The position numbers and the translations under genes were made by a program. From Peptococcaceae bacterium UBA7702 (GTDB lineage: Bacteria > Bacillota > Dehalobacteriia > UBA7702), in assembly GCA_002482535.1 (NCBI GenBank), contig DLGE01000005.1:1-64000 (forward strand): DNA of 64,000 nt, in the 5' to 3' direction. Positions 7,546 to 15,180 of the stretch are shown piece by piece. Each line of letters opens with the position of its first letter. Within the stretch, counting starts at the first letter, position 1. Below the pieces are notes generated by a model. The model had not been told where the DNA came from. It ran no database searches and saw only the letters and a list, made by a program, of their open reading frames with translations.

Positions 7546-8340
7546 TCAGTTTTCTTCGGTTTTGATCTTGTCCCAGTATGCGTCCATTTCCGTGAGGGAC
7601 ATGGCGGTGATATCCTTGCCGTCGGCCTTGATAGCGTCTTCCACCCGGTAGAAGCGGCGGGTGAACTTTTCCGTGCTTTCTCTTAAAGCTTCTTCAGCGT
7701 CAATGTGATGGAAGCGGCTCCAGTTGACCGCGGCGAAAAGCACATCGCCGATCTCTTCTTTCAGGTCGCCGCTGCCGTCGATGGCTGCCTGTACCTCTGC
7801 GATCTCTTCATTGATTTTGGCCTTGACATCTTCGCTTTGGGCCCAATCGAAGCCGACTTCCGCCGCTTTCTTTTGGACTTTTTGGGCGCGGTAAAGGGCG
7901 GGGAAAGTCGCGGGCACGTCCAGGCGGCGGCTGACTTTGCCCTGCTCCTGTTTTTCCTCCTCCTTGATCTTAGCCCAGTGAACGAGCACTTCATCGGCAG
8001 TGCCGCAATGGAGATCGCCGAAAACGTGGGGATGACGGCGCACCATCTTTTCGCTGATGCCGTCGGCGACATCGGCAAAATCAAAAGCGTCCCGTTCTTT
8101 GCCGAGTTGGGCATGGAAAACAACTTGCAGCAGGAGATCACCGAGTTCTTCCGTTAAATCATTATCGTCGTTTCTGTTGATGGCGTCGATGACTTCATAA
8201 CATTCTTCGATGAGGTATTTTCTTAAAGACTGATGGGTCTGTTCCTTGTCCCAAGGGCAGCCGTTTTCGCTGCGTAATTTTTCCATGATCACGAGAAGCC
8301 GGTTGGTGGCTTTCGCGTATCTTTGCTCCGTATTTGCCAT
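7546..8340 (-). CDS. mazG: Nucleoside triphosphate pyrophosphohydrolase MazG
   Basis: A 264-residue, two-domain MazG that hydrolyses (d)NTPs to NMP and pyrophosphate. The N-terminal MazG domain contains GCPWDKEQTHQSLRKYLIEE and the metal motif EELGDLLLQVVFHA; the second copy has EEIAEVQAAIDG and EEIGDVLFAAVNWSR. Compared with the longer YabN of Bacillus it lacks the N-terminal tetrapyrrole-methylase-like domain, so it is the E. coli-type length. First gene of the mazG-hup-rqcP operon. Confidence 0.95.
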   Translation of the reverse strand: MANTEQRYAKATNRLLVIMEKLRSENGCPWDKEQTHQSLRKYLIEECYEVIDAINRNDDNDLTEELGDLLLQVVFHAQLGKERDAFDFADVADGISEKMVRRHPHVFGDLHCGTADEVLVHWAKIKEEEKQEQGKVSRRLDVPATFPALYRAQKVQKKAAEVGFDWAQSEDVKAKINEEIAEVQAAIDGSGDLKEEIGDVLFAAVNWSRFHHIDAEEALRESTEKFTRRFYRVEDAIKADGKDITAMSLTEMDAYWDKIKTEEN

Positions 8341-8380
8341 GAGAAATTGTGATCCTTTCTGTTAAATGGCGGAAAACCCT

Positions 8381-9673
8381 TTATTGATGGGTGCCGAATC
8401 TTGCGATCATGGCGGCGATTTCCGCCCTGGAAACATACTTTTGGGGATCGAAGGCGGTGCCCAGGTGGCTTTTTCTGCCGGAAATGATCTTTTCTGCCGT
8501 CATAACGGTCACCGCGGAAAGCGCCCAATCGTGAATCAGTTGGCTGTCACCGTAAGTCAGGGGGTCATCGCCGCGGAAAGTGATTCCTTCCCGTTTGGCA
8601 TAGCGGCACAACATGACACAGGCTTCCTCTCTTGTGAGATATTCGTTGGGAGCGAAATATTGGCCGCCGACACCGTCGACAAGGCCCTCTGCCGCTCCCC
8701 AAGATACTGCTGGGGTATACCAAGTATTGTTCGGAATATCTTTGAAGTTATTCGGGTATCCGTCGAGATTTTCGCCGGACATCCGCGCCAAAACCGTGGC
8801 AAACATCGCCCGGGTCATGGGATATTCCGGCCCGAACTGACGGGAGGTGATGCCGGTCATGATTTTATGTTTCTCTACATAAGCGATATACGGAGAGGCC
8901 CAATAGGAAGTAAGCTCCGCTTCATCAAAATAAAAGGGGGGGCTTGGATCCTTTTTCCCGTAATCGACGCCGTTATTGGGAGCGTTTGCGTAGGCTTTGC
9001 CGTTTTGCAGCTGAATGCCTTTTCTGGTGAACAGCTCATCCACGGTGACAAAGATATAGCCTTGCTTTTGTAGAATATCGATGGCGTCGATGGTACCCCG
9101 GGCCGTAGTGGGAACCGTTTCGTGCATTAAAAAGATGGCGCCGTCTTTGGCGTTGCGGACAATGCGTTTGGTGATATCGCTTTGGGAGTGGATGGCCCAG
9201 TCATAGGTATCATCTGACCAGGTGATGATGGGTCGGTTGGCCCATTGCAGCGTATCGCTGTTATAAGCGCCGTGGGGCGGACGCAAAAGAAAGTTTTTTT
9301 GTCCGGTGGCGGCGGTTAAGGCCCGGTCTGTTTTGATCACTTCATAATCAAAGCCGGATTTGCTCAAAGAATCAAGATCAGTATGATCCCAGGTGTGATT
9401 GCCCACCTGATGCCCCTCGTCGACGGCGCGTTCGGTGACAGCGCCGTATTTTGCCAGTTTGTCACCGCAGATAAAGAACGTCACATGGGCGTTCCTGGCT
9501 TTGAGCTGATTTAACAACCAGGCGGAGGTATCAGAGGGGCCGTCGTCAAAGGTTAAGGCAATTAGTTTGCCGTTGTTTTCTAAAGTTGTTGCGTCCAGCG
9601 GTTGTGAAACCGTCATAAAGAGGGAGAAAACGGCGATCACGGTAAAGATGACGCAGCGGAAAAATCGTTTCAT
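8381..9673 (-). CDS. Secreted NodB polysaccharide deacetylase with C-terminal SLH domains
   Basis: A 430-residue exported protein. After a signal peptide (KRFFRCVIFTVIAVFSLF), the NodB deacetylase domain has every active-site motif: TFDDGP, the metal histidines in HQVGNHTWDH, RPPHGAYNSD, WSDDTYDW and LMHETVP. From about residue 250 there are two to three SLH repeats (ending in ATVLARMSG, VMLCRYAKR and AAMIARFG) that bind pyruvylated wall polymers. It should remove N-acetyl groups from peptidoglycan or wall glycans at the cell surface. First of three adjacent paralogues, which points to local duplication. Confidence 0.9.
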   Translation of the reverse strand: MKRFFRCVIFTVIAVFSLFMTVSQPLDATTLENNGKLIALTFDDGPSDTSAWLLNQLKARNAHVTFFICGDKLAKYGAVTERAVDEGHQVGNHTWDHTDLDSLSKSGFDYEVIKTDRALTAATGQKNFLLRPPHGAYNSDTLQWANRPIITWSDDTYDWAIHSQSDITKRIVRNAKDGAIFLMHETVPTTARGTIDAIDILQKQGYIFVTVDELFTRKGIQLQNGKAYANAPNNGVDYGKKDPSPPFYFDEAELTSYWASPYIAYVEKHKIMTGITSRQFGPEYPMTRAMFATVLARMSGENLDGYPNNFKDIPNNTWYTPAVSWGAAEGLVDGVGGQYFAPNEYLTREEACVMLCRYAKREGITFRGDDPLTYGDSQLIHDWALSAVTVMTAEKIISGRKSHLGTAFDPQKYVSRAEIAAMIARFGTHQ

Positions 9674-9751
9674 AAGATGACCGTGTTTCTTTCCTTTTCA
9701 CCTCCGGGGAAATGAAAAATGAGCGGACAGGGGAGAAGACACAAAAGTGGG

Positions 9752-11068
9752 TTAAAAGCGCCAATGCTGCGCCGTTAAAGTGTTTGGAAACAATTGATCA
9801 AACTTGGTCAGGATCACCGCGGCTTCCGCCCTCGTGGCGTAGGCTTTGGGATCTAAGAGATTGTTTCCCTTGCCGTTTATGATGCCTTTTCCTACCATCA
9901 CTGTGACACCCTGTTTTGCCCAGGCGCTGATTTGATCGGTATCGTCAAAGGTGAGGGGTGTGGTGACGGCAGGACCCAGACCGCAATAAGCCAGGTAGTT
10001 GGCCATGATCACGCAAGCCTGTTCTCTCGTTACGTAAGCTTCCGGGGAGAAGAGGCTGTTGCCTACCCCTTGAACGATGCCCTTTGCCGCAGCCCAGGCC
10101 ACGGCCTCGGTATACCAGGTGTTGTTATTGACATCGCTGAAGGTGTTCTCATAGCCGGTGACGGTTTCCCCGGAGAGACGGCTGATCACCGTCACAAACA
10201 TTCCTCTCGTCATCGGATAATTGGGGCCGAACAGGTCTTCGCGAAAGCCGTTCATCAAGCCGTGTTCTTTGACGTAAGTAATATAGGTATAAGCCCAGTG
10301 TTGGCTGAGTTTGGTTTCATCGTAAGCGTAAGGGTCGAGGGGTCCCAAATCTATGCCGTTGCTGGGAGCGCTCATATAGACGGCGCCGTTTTGGAGGGTG
10401 ATCCCTTTCCTGCGGAAAAGTTCGTTGACGGTAACGAAGGTATAGCCTTGGGCCTGCAATTCGTCAATGGCGGCGATGGCTCCTTGTACCGAAGTGGCAT
10501 AAAGGTCGTGAACAAGGATGATGGCGCCGTCTTTGGCTTGACTGACAATACGGTTCTTTACCGTGGTGGCGTTGCGGTCTTTCCAATCTTTGGGATCGAT
10601 GGACCAAAGAATCAGGGGGCAATTGGCCCAGGCTTTGACATTGGCGTTATAGTTGCCCCCAGGGGGACGCAGGACCAGTTGTCCCACATCGTGACCGACG
10701 GCACTGCTGATCGCATTTTGTGTTTTACTCAATTCCGAGGTAAAAGAAGCGTAACCCAAAGAAGTAAGATTCGCGTGATCCCAGGAATGATTGGCCATTT
10801 GATGACCTTCTTCGTATTCCCGTTTCACAATGGCGGAATAGGAGGAGACGCGGTTGCCCACCACAAAGAAGGTGGCCTTTACGTTTCTTTTGGCCAAGGC
10901 GTCCAAAAGAGAGGCCGTGTAGTTGCCGGGTCCGTCGTCAAAAGTAATGGCCAGCAGCTTACTGCCTGTCGTTGTCCTTGTCGCCGTTGTTTCTGCCGCG
11001 CTCAGCGGCAAGGTCACCGTTAACAGCAGGGTGATGGTCAGCATCGCCGTTAGAATTGTTTTTTTCAT
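9752..11068 (-). CDS. Secreted NodB polysaccharide deacetylase with SLH domains (second paralogue)
   Basis: A 438-residue protein built like its downstream neighbour: signal peptide MKKTILTAMLTITLLLTVTL, NodB domain (TFDDGPG, HQMANHSWDH, RPPGGNYNAN, WSIDPKDW, LVHDLYAT) and C-terminal SLH repeats. Here the third motif is RPPGG, where the neighbour at 8381 has RPPHG. I place the start at 11068 because the signal peptide begins there; an upstream Met at 11128 would add a non-signal extension. With this start, the gene overlaps the 3-prime end of the upstream paralogue by 110 bases in another frame. Confidence 0.9.
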   Translation of the reverse strand: MKKTILTAMLTITLLLTVTLPLSAAETTATRTTTGSKLLAITFDDGPGNYTASLLDALAKRNVKATFFVVGNRVSSYSAIVKREYEEGHQMANHSWDHANLTSLGYASFTSELSKTQNAISSAVGHDVGQLVLRPPGGNYNANVKAWANCPLILWSIDPKDWKDRNATTVKNRIVSQAKDGAIILVHDLYATSVQGAIAAIDELQAQGYTFVTVNELFRRKGITLQNGAVYMSAPSNGIDLGPLDPYAYDETKLSQHWAYTYITYVKEHGLMNGFREDLFGPNYPMTRGMFVTVISRLSGETVTGYENTFSDVNNNTWYTEAVAWAAAKGIVQGVGNSLFSPEAYVTREQACVIMANYLAYCGLGPAVTTPLTFDDTDQISAWAKQGVTVMVGKGIINGKGNNLLDPKAYATRAEAAVILTKFDQLFPNTLTAQHWRF

Positions 11069-12032
11069 TGTTTTTCTCTTTCCATTGTGGCTTGCAGCCC
11101 CAGAAAAGCCGCAACAATCCTCCTGCATCTACCAGTAGGACGATGACGCAGAAGATCAGCAGACCCCAGGGGAAAAGAGCTTGATCCCCATGGTTTTTGC
11201 CGTCGCCGTTTTCGCCAACCTCCCCTGTTTCTTCCTCTTCTTCGGGGAGGGGCCCCAGATCGACGCCGTCATTGGGCGCCTCTAAGTAGACCTCCCCATC
11301 GGTTAGGGCAATGCCCTTCCTGCGGAAGAGCTCACTGACGGTAACAAAGGTAAAGCCTTTGGCTTGCAGTTCGTCAATGGCGGCGACGGCCCCCTGTATC
11401 GAGGTGGGGTAAAGATCATGGACTAAAATAATGCTACCGTCCACGGTTTTGTCAAGAATCGTGTTTTTCACCGTTTCCGTGTCCCGGTATTTCCAGTCTT
11501 TGGGATCCACGGACCAGAGAATCAGCGGCGCGCCAACGCTGCTTTTTACCGTATCATTATAGCTGCCCCCGGGTGGACGCAGCAGCATCTTGCTAAGATC
11601 GGCGCCGGCGGCGGCGCTGATTGCCGTTTCCGCTTGGCTGATTTCACTTTCAATGCCGGCGGCATCCAGTGTGGTGAGCTTCGCGTGGCTCCAGGTATGG
11701 CAGGCCAGTTCGTGGCCTTCCTCATATTCTCTTTTGATGATGTCGGCATATTCTTCTACACGGCTGCCAACAATGAAGAAGGTAACTTTGACATCCCGCT
11801 TTTTCAGTTCGTCCAATAATTCGTTGGTACAATTGCCGGGTCCGTCGTCAAAGGTCAGTGCAACGAGACCGCCGCTTTTTTCTGCCGCCGCGTCGTCGCC
11901 ACTTGCCGTATCTGTCGTCGTATCCGCCGTGTCGCCATCATTGTTTCCGGTGGTAGCAAATAGCGGCGAAACGGCAAAGGCAAGGGAAAGCAGTACAAAT
12001 ATTAAAATAGGTAAGATGATTTTTTTCTTCAT
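10959..12032 (-). CDS. NodB polysaccharide deacetylase with C-terminal membrane anchor (third paralogue)
   Basis: A 357-residue exported deacetylase: signal peptide MKKKIILPILIFVLLSLAFA, an acidic linker, then NodB motifs TFDDGPG, HELACHTWSH, RPPGGSYNDT, WSVDPKDW, LVHDLYP. Instead of SLH it has an acidic linker and one C-terminal transmembrane segment (ALFPWGLLIFCVIVLLVDAG) followed by a basic stretch. The last ~37 codons, Asn/Asp-rich and of low complexity, overlap the next gene in another frame; the natural end may once have been just after WGCKPQWKEK, a frameshift being one explanation. It follows the acyltransferase by five bases. Confidence 0.85.
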   Translation of the reverse strand: MKKKIILPILIFVLLSLAFAVSPLFATTGNNDGDTADTTTDTASGDDAAAEKSGGLVALTFDDGPGNCTNELLDELKKRDVKVTFFIVGSRVEEYADIIKREYEEGHELACHTWSHAKLTTLDAAGIESEISQAETAISAAAGADLSKMLLRPPGGSYNDTVKSSVGAPLILWSVDPKDWKYRDTETVKNTILDKTVDGSIILVHDLYPTSIQGAVAAIDELQAKGFTFVTVSELFRRKGIALTDGEVYLEAPNDGVDLGPLPEEEEETGEVGENGDGKNHGDQALFPWGLLIFCVIVLLVDAGGLLRLFWGCKPQWKEKNNEKNNSNGDADHHPAVNGDLAAERGRNNGDKDNDRQ

Positions 12033-12036
12033 TGCT

Positions 12037-13059
12037 TTACTCTGTTGTTTTACTCTTTTTCGGGGGATAACAGGGATAGATCCATTGGATAAGGCGACGG
12101 TAGACGCCGTTAAACACCCGGCGGTAAGGCTCTATGGAAAAAACGGTGATGACTCCAAGGCAGATGGCGAGGCTGATCCCGCATTCCAACCCATGGGGCA
12201 GGCTGATTTTTTCCAGCAGGATACCGCATAGAATCAGAAAATAAGTATGGCTGAGGTAAAGGGGCAGGGTGTCCTGGCCAATGGCGCTCAGCAAGGTCTT
12301 TTTTTCGGGAATGGCGGCAAGGACCAAAACGCCGCAAAGGAGGGCCAGCAAAATCGCGCCGTAATAAGCTCCCAAGCCCAGCCAAACATTGGCAAAACCG
12401 TCCATGGTCTTGGTGTGCATCAGTACGCCCTTGACGATGCCGTAAGAAATCAGATCATTTTTAAGCAGTACCGTTACACCTGCAAAAATCAAAAATAGCA
12501 GGGGCAAAGCAACGTATTTGGGAAAACGCCGGATTTTGTCGATGGTTTCCGTGGAGGCATAGTACCCCAAAAGGAAAAAGACCAGAAAGCCTACGGTTTT
12601 ATTGATGGCCAGCGTCATTTCACTGCCGCTGAGGAACATGATCAGCGGTGAGATCAGAAAAGAAAGACCCAAGGCAAAGCGCAATTTTATGATGTCCTTT
12701 AAAAAGAATCGCCAGAAGAATAAAGACACGATATACCAAAGGGCGTAACCGGGATCGAGGAAATGTTCGATGTAATAAACGCTGCCATTGGTAAGATATT
12801 TGAAAATCACCCAAAAGATTTGAGCGATGATAAAAACTAAGAACAGGTCGGAAAAAGCGGTTGCCCGGCATTTATCGACATTTTTTGAGAAATAGCCGGA
12901 GATAAAAATGAAAAGCGGCATATGAAAAAAATAGATGAAAAGTACGAAGGAACGTAAGATATCGTCATCTTTCACAAGGCAGCCGCCGAGGAAGTGGCAA
13001 ACCACAACCAAGACGATGAGCAAGCCTTTGAGATTATCATAATAAGGGTCTCTTCCCAT
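12037..13059 (-). CDS. Acyltransferase family 3 membrane protein
   Basis: A ~340-residue integral membrane protein with about ten hydrophobic segments. It opens GRDPYYDNLKGLLIVLVVVCHFLGG, the acyltransferase-3 signature in which the histidine is catalytic, followed by FIFISGYFSKN. Family members acetylate or acylate extracellular sugars. Directly upstream of three deacetylases, it suggests coordinated tuning of glycan acylation. The start is ATG at 13059 or TTG at 13065; AAGGAG at 13070-13075 is 10 or 4 bases away respectively. Confidence 0.85.
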   Translation of the reverse strand: MGRDPYYDNLKGLLIVLVVVCHFLGGCLVKDDDILRSFVLFIYFFHMPLFIFISGYFSKNVDKCRATAFSDLFLVFIIAQIFWVIFKYLTNGSVYYIEHFLDPGYALWYIVSLFFWRFFLKDIIKLRFALGLSFLISPLIMFLSGSEMTLAINKTVGFLVFFLLGYYASTETIDKIRRFPKYVALPLLFLIFAGVTVLLKNDLISYGIVKGVLMHTKTMDGFANVWLGLGAYYGAILLALLCGVLVLAAIPEKKTLLSAIGQDTLPLYLSHTYFLILCGILLEKISLPHGLECGISLAICLGVITVFSIEPYRRVFNGVYRRLIQWIYPCYPPKKSKTTE

Positions 13060-13192
13060 GGGCAAAATACTCCTTTTCTACATTATAGAAGAAAATGGGT
13101 GTTTTTTCAATGGAATTTACGATTTTATAAATATTTAATAATTGCAGCGATAACTTGAAATCTTTTCATTGATCGCTAAGCTTATCATCAAA

Positions 13193-13618
13193 TTACTTGG
13201 CGATGAGGAACAGACCGAGGGCACACACGGCCATACCCAACATTTGGCGTATGCTGAGGGTTTCCTTGTATAAAAGAAGACCGACGATTAACAGAACACA
13301 GGCCAATGCGATGCTGGCAAATAAACTGGCTGTGCTTATTTTCCAGCCGGCACGATAAACGCACAGAAAACCGAACTCTAAACCGACGACTGCCACACCC
13401 AAGGCGTAAGTCGTCCAGTTGGCTTTTGATAATTCCAGCAAGAGATCTTTCTGTTCAGCGGTAAAAAAATACATCGCCAACGAACAAATCATCGCCATAA
13501 GATAAGTCACAGAAAGTGAAGCAAATGAGTTGATGTTTACCGGTGTTGATTTTGCGCTGATGTTATAAACGGTGTTCGAGGCGACGACAATCAGAATGGG
13601 CCAGAGCATATTCCACAT
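13193..13618 (-). CDS. Small EamA/DMT-type membrane transporter
   Basis: A 141-residue protein with about five hydrophobic segments and the half-size EamA layout: N-terminal ILIVVASNTVYNISAKS, GVAVVGLEFGFLCVYRAGWKIS, and the C-terminal LLYKETLSIRQMLGMAVCALGLFLIAK that typifies DMT-superfamily pumps. A single five-helix half probably works as a dimer. The substrate is not predictable. It is monocistronic and leftward, with the structured element copy B upstream. Confidence 0.75.
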   Translation of the reverse strand: MWNMLWPILIVVASNTVYNISAKSTPVNINSFASLSVTYLMAMICSLAMYFFTAEQKDLLLELSKANWTTYALGVAVVGLEFGFLCVYRAGWKISTASLFASIALACVLLIVGLLLYKETLSIRQMLGMAVCALGLFLIAK

Positions 13619-13719
13619 AACATAAACCTCCCAAAAAAATAAAAACCCTACGCAAGTTAGCCTCGCATACGGCAGGTGCTCATCCGATGATATTTCATAT
13701 CATAAAGTCATTTTACAGG

Positions 13720-13758
13720 AAAAAAGCAGGAATTACAATAGCAAATTCCTGCTTTTTT
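13720..13758. terminator. Bidirectional intrinsic terminator
   Basis: AAAAAAGCAGGAATT (13720-13734) and AATTCCTGCTTTTTT (13744-13758) form a 15-bp stem with an A-run and a T-run, able to end transcription from either side. Confidence 0.85.
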
Positions 13759-13772
13759 AATATTACTACAGC

Positions 13773-13804
13773 TTAAGAAGGCACCCCCAATTTCGGGGTG
13801 CCTC
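13773..13804. terminator. Left hairpin of element copy B
   Basis: AAGAAGGCACCCCC with a short AATTTC loop and GGGGTGCC. It resembles the hairpin at the right end of the same copy (13977-14010) and not those of copy A. Confidence 0.6.
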
Positions 13805-13979
13805 AGTGTGCCGATAAACCGCATATAGCTATGTCCCATCCAAAAGTCCAGACCCTTGAGTACTTTTTTGTACACGTCGTGCCTGGCCATTCGCCTGTGC
13901 CTTGCTCTATACGGTTTCTCAATGCACCATCATTCTGTAGACAAAATCCGCTTGTACGTATTTTGTCTACAGTCTAAGA
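13803..13979 (-). ncRNA. Structured element copy B, candidate minus-strand RNA
   Basis: Shares with copy A the block TTGAGTAC-TTTTTTGTACACG, the stretch ending AAAATCCGCTT-N-CGTATTTTGTC, and CAGTCTRAG at its right border. On the minus strand the equivalent closing helix pairs 13907-13927 with 13808-13828 (GUGC/GCAC and AAACCGUAUA/UAUGCGGUUU, with an internal loop), using bases different from copy A. A 13-bp hairpin, CTGTAGACAAAAT/ATTTTGTCTACAG (13935-13972), is longer than its copy A counterpart. Compensatory change between the copies supports a conserved RNA fold. A 60-codon frame at 13708-13890 runs through it but has no support. Confidence 0.55.
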
Positions 13980-14012
13980 AGGCGTCCCGGTTTCGGGGCG
14001 CCTTCTTTTTGA
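13977..14012 (+). terminator. Right hairpin of element copy B
   Basis: AAGAAGGCGTCCC, a GGTTTC loop and GGGGCGCCTTCTT followed by TTT on the plus strand. It also lies just past the stop of the leftward lipoprotein gene. Confidence 0.75.
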
Positions 14013-14019
14013 TGATGAT

Positions 14020-14589
14020 TTAGTTTTGTTTGAATTTTTCCTTCAGCTGTTGCTCAATGTTGTCCAGGTTCGCTTTCGTTCCGTCCAGTGCGTCCAGAAG
14101 AGATGCTGCTTCTTCGTCGGAGAGGATGCCATTTTCTTCGTTGTTCACCGCGGTATCTCTCAGTTTATCCAGTGTGGCTGAGAGCGCTTTCAGTTCACTC
14201 ATGTAGTCGTCGTATGCTTTTTGAACAGCGCTTTCATCTCTGGGTACCACAGCTTCACCGATCCTTGCCGACAAATCATCGACGGCGGTGTTCAGCTCAT
14301 TGAAAAGAGTGACGCAGTCGGCGGCATTGGAAATGGATGCCGCCGTGCTTTCCGTGGTGTTGCCCTTATTGTCGGTGACGTCGTCTACCACGTCTTCCCC
14401 GGCGTCGGTGGCGTCGTCTACCACATCTTTGCCGGCATCGGTGGCGTCATCCACTACGTCTTTGCCGGCATCGGTGGCGTCGTCCACAAGATTTTCCGTG
14501 TCGTCCTTCATGTTTTCCGCTGTGTTACCGCAGGCGGCGAAAGCGAAGCATAAGCAGACGATCATCAGGATCGCTAACAATTTCTTCAT
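14020..14589 (-). CDS. Repeat-containing lipoprotein
   Basis: A 189-residue protein with a lipoprotein signal (KLLAILMIVCLCFAFAACG; the Cys at about 20 would be lipidated). Residues ~35-75 are tandem 11-residue units of the DDATDAGKDVV type, strongly acidic and probably extended or helical. The C-terminal half is predicted helical with LFNELNTAVDDLSARIG and LDNIEQQLKEKFKQ. No enzymatic motif is seen. A role as a surface spacer or stress lipoprotein would be a guess. The coding DNA repeats with a 33-base period at about 14370-14490. Confidence 0.75.
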   Translation of the reverse strand: MKKLLAILMIVCLCFAFAACGNTAENMKDDTENLVDDATDAGKDVVDDATDAGKDVVDDATDAGEDVVDDVTDNKGNTTESTAASISNAADCVTLFNELNTAVDDLSARIGEAVVPRDESAVQKAYDDYMSELKALSATLDKLRDTAVNNEENGILSDEEAASLLDALDGTKANLDNIEQQLKEKFKQN

Positions 14590-15180
14590 GAATATACTCC
14601 TCTTTCTGTTTCAGAAGGCCGACCGTACGTTTTCCCTGCGCAGCAAAATTTTGGGTTTATTTTGTCGGTTAAAACGGCCTCCTGTGAATAGCATTGACGT
14701 TTTCGTTAGAGATATGCTGTTTTTTTATGGAAATCAGTCGTTTTTCTGGTCCTTTGCCATTCATTCCGATTGAAACAGATTATTTTCTATAAAGAATCGC
14801 CGCCAGTTTTTTTACGATATAAATTTATATGCTCAAAAAACAGATAAATAAGTAGAACGGAGAAACAGGAAGATTGTCAATAAATCAGAATGTAGGCTGT
14901 TGTTTTCATGAAATACAAGAAATTTGTTGTATTTTATATATTGATGTTTTATAATATGAGGAAGGTGCAGCTCCTCTTCAAGGTCGCTTTATGATGACAG
15001 GTTTGTGATGATTCTGCCATTGTAACGTGGCGATAAAGGAAAGAAAGGATGTTTTTTAGGGAAGGGAAAATAACTTTATTTCTTAATTGATTTTTTAATA
15101 ATTATACATAAAAGTGATGGTTTCATTCATGTAATAAAAGGTGAATGTGCCATTAAAATAATTGACGGAGGGTTGTAACG
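14590..15180. other. Intergenic region between lipoprotein and subtilase genes
   Basis: 591 bases, AT-rich, between divergent genes. It holds a promoter for the subtilase (TTGTAT 14927-14932, 17 bases, TATAAT 14950-14955), which implies a leader of about 220 bases. A weak ribosome site, GGAGGG, lies at 15169-15174. Nothing else is recognisable. Confidence 0.6.

Noticed and set aside
9932..11023. 363-codon plus-strand frame opposite the second deacetylase
   Set aside because: The minus strand carries the complete NodB and SLH motifs; the plus frame is a shadow of it.
13708..13890. 60-codon minus-strand frame across element copy B
   Set aside because: It spans a terminator and the structured core; no conservation with the copy A frame.
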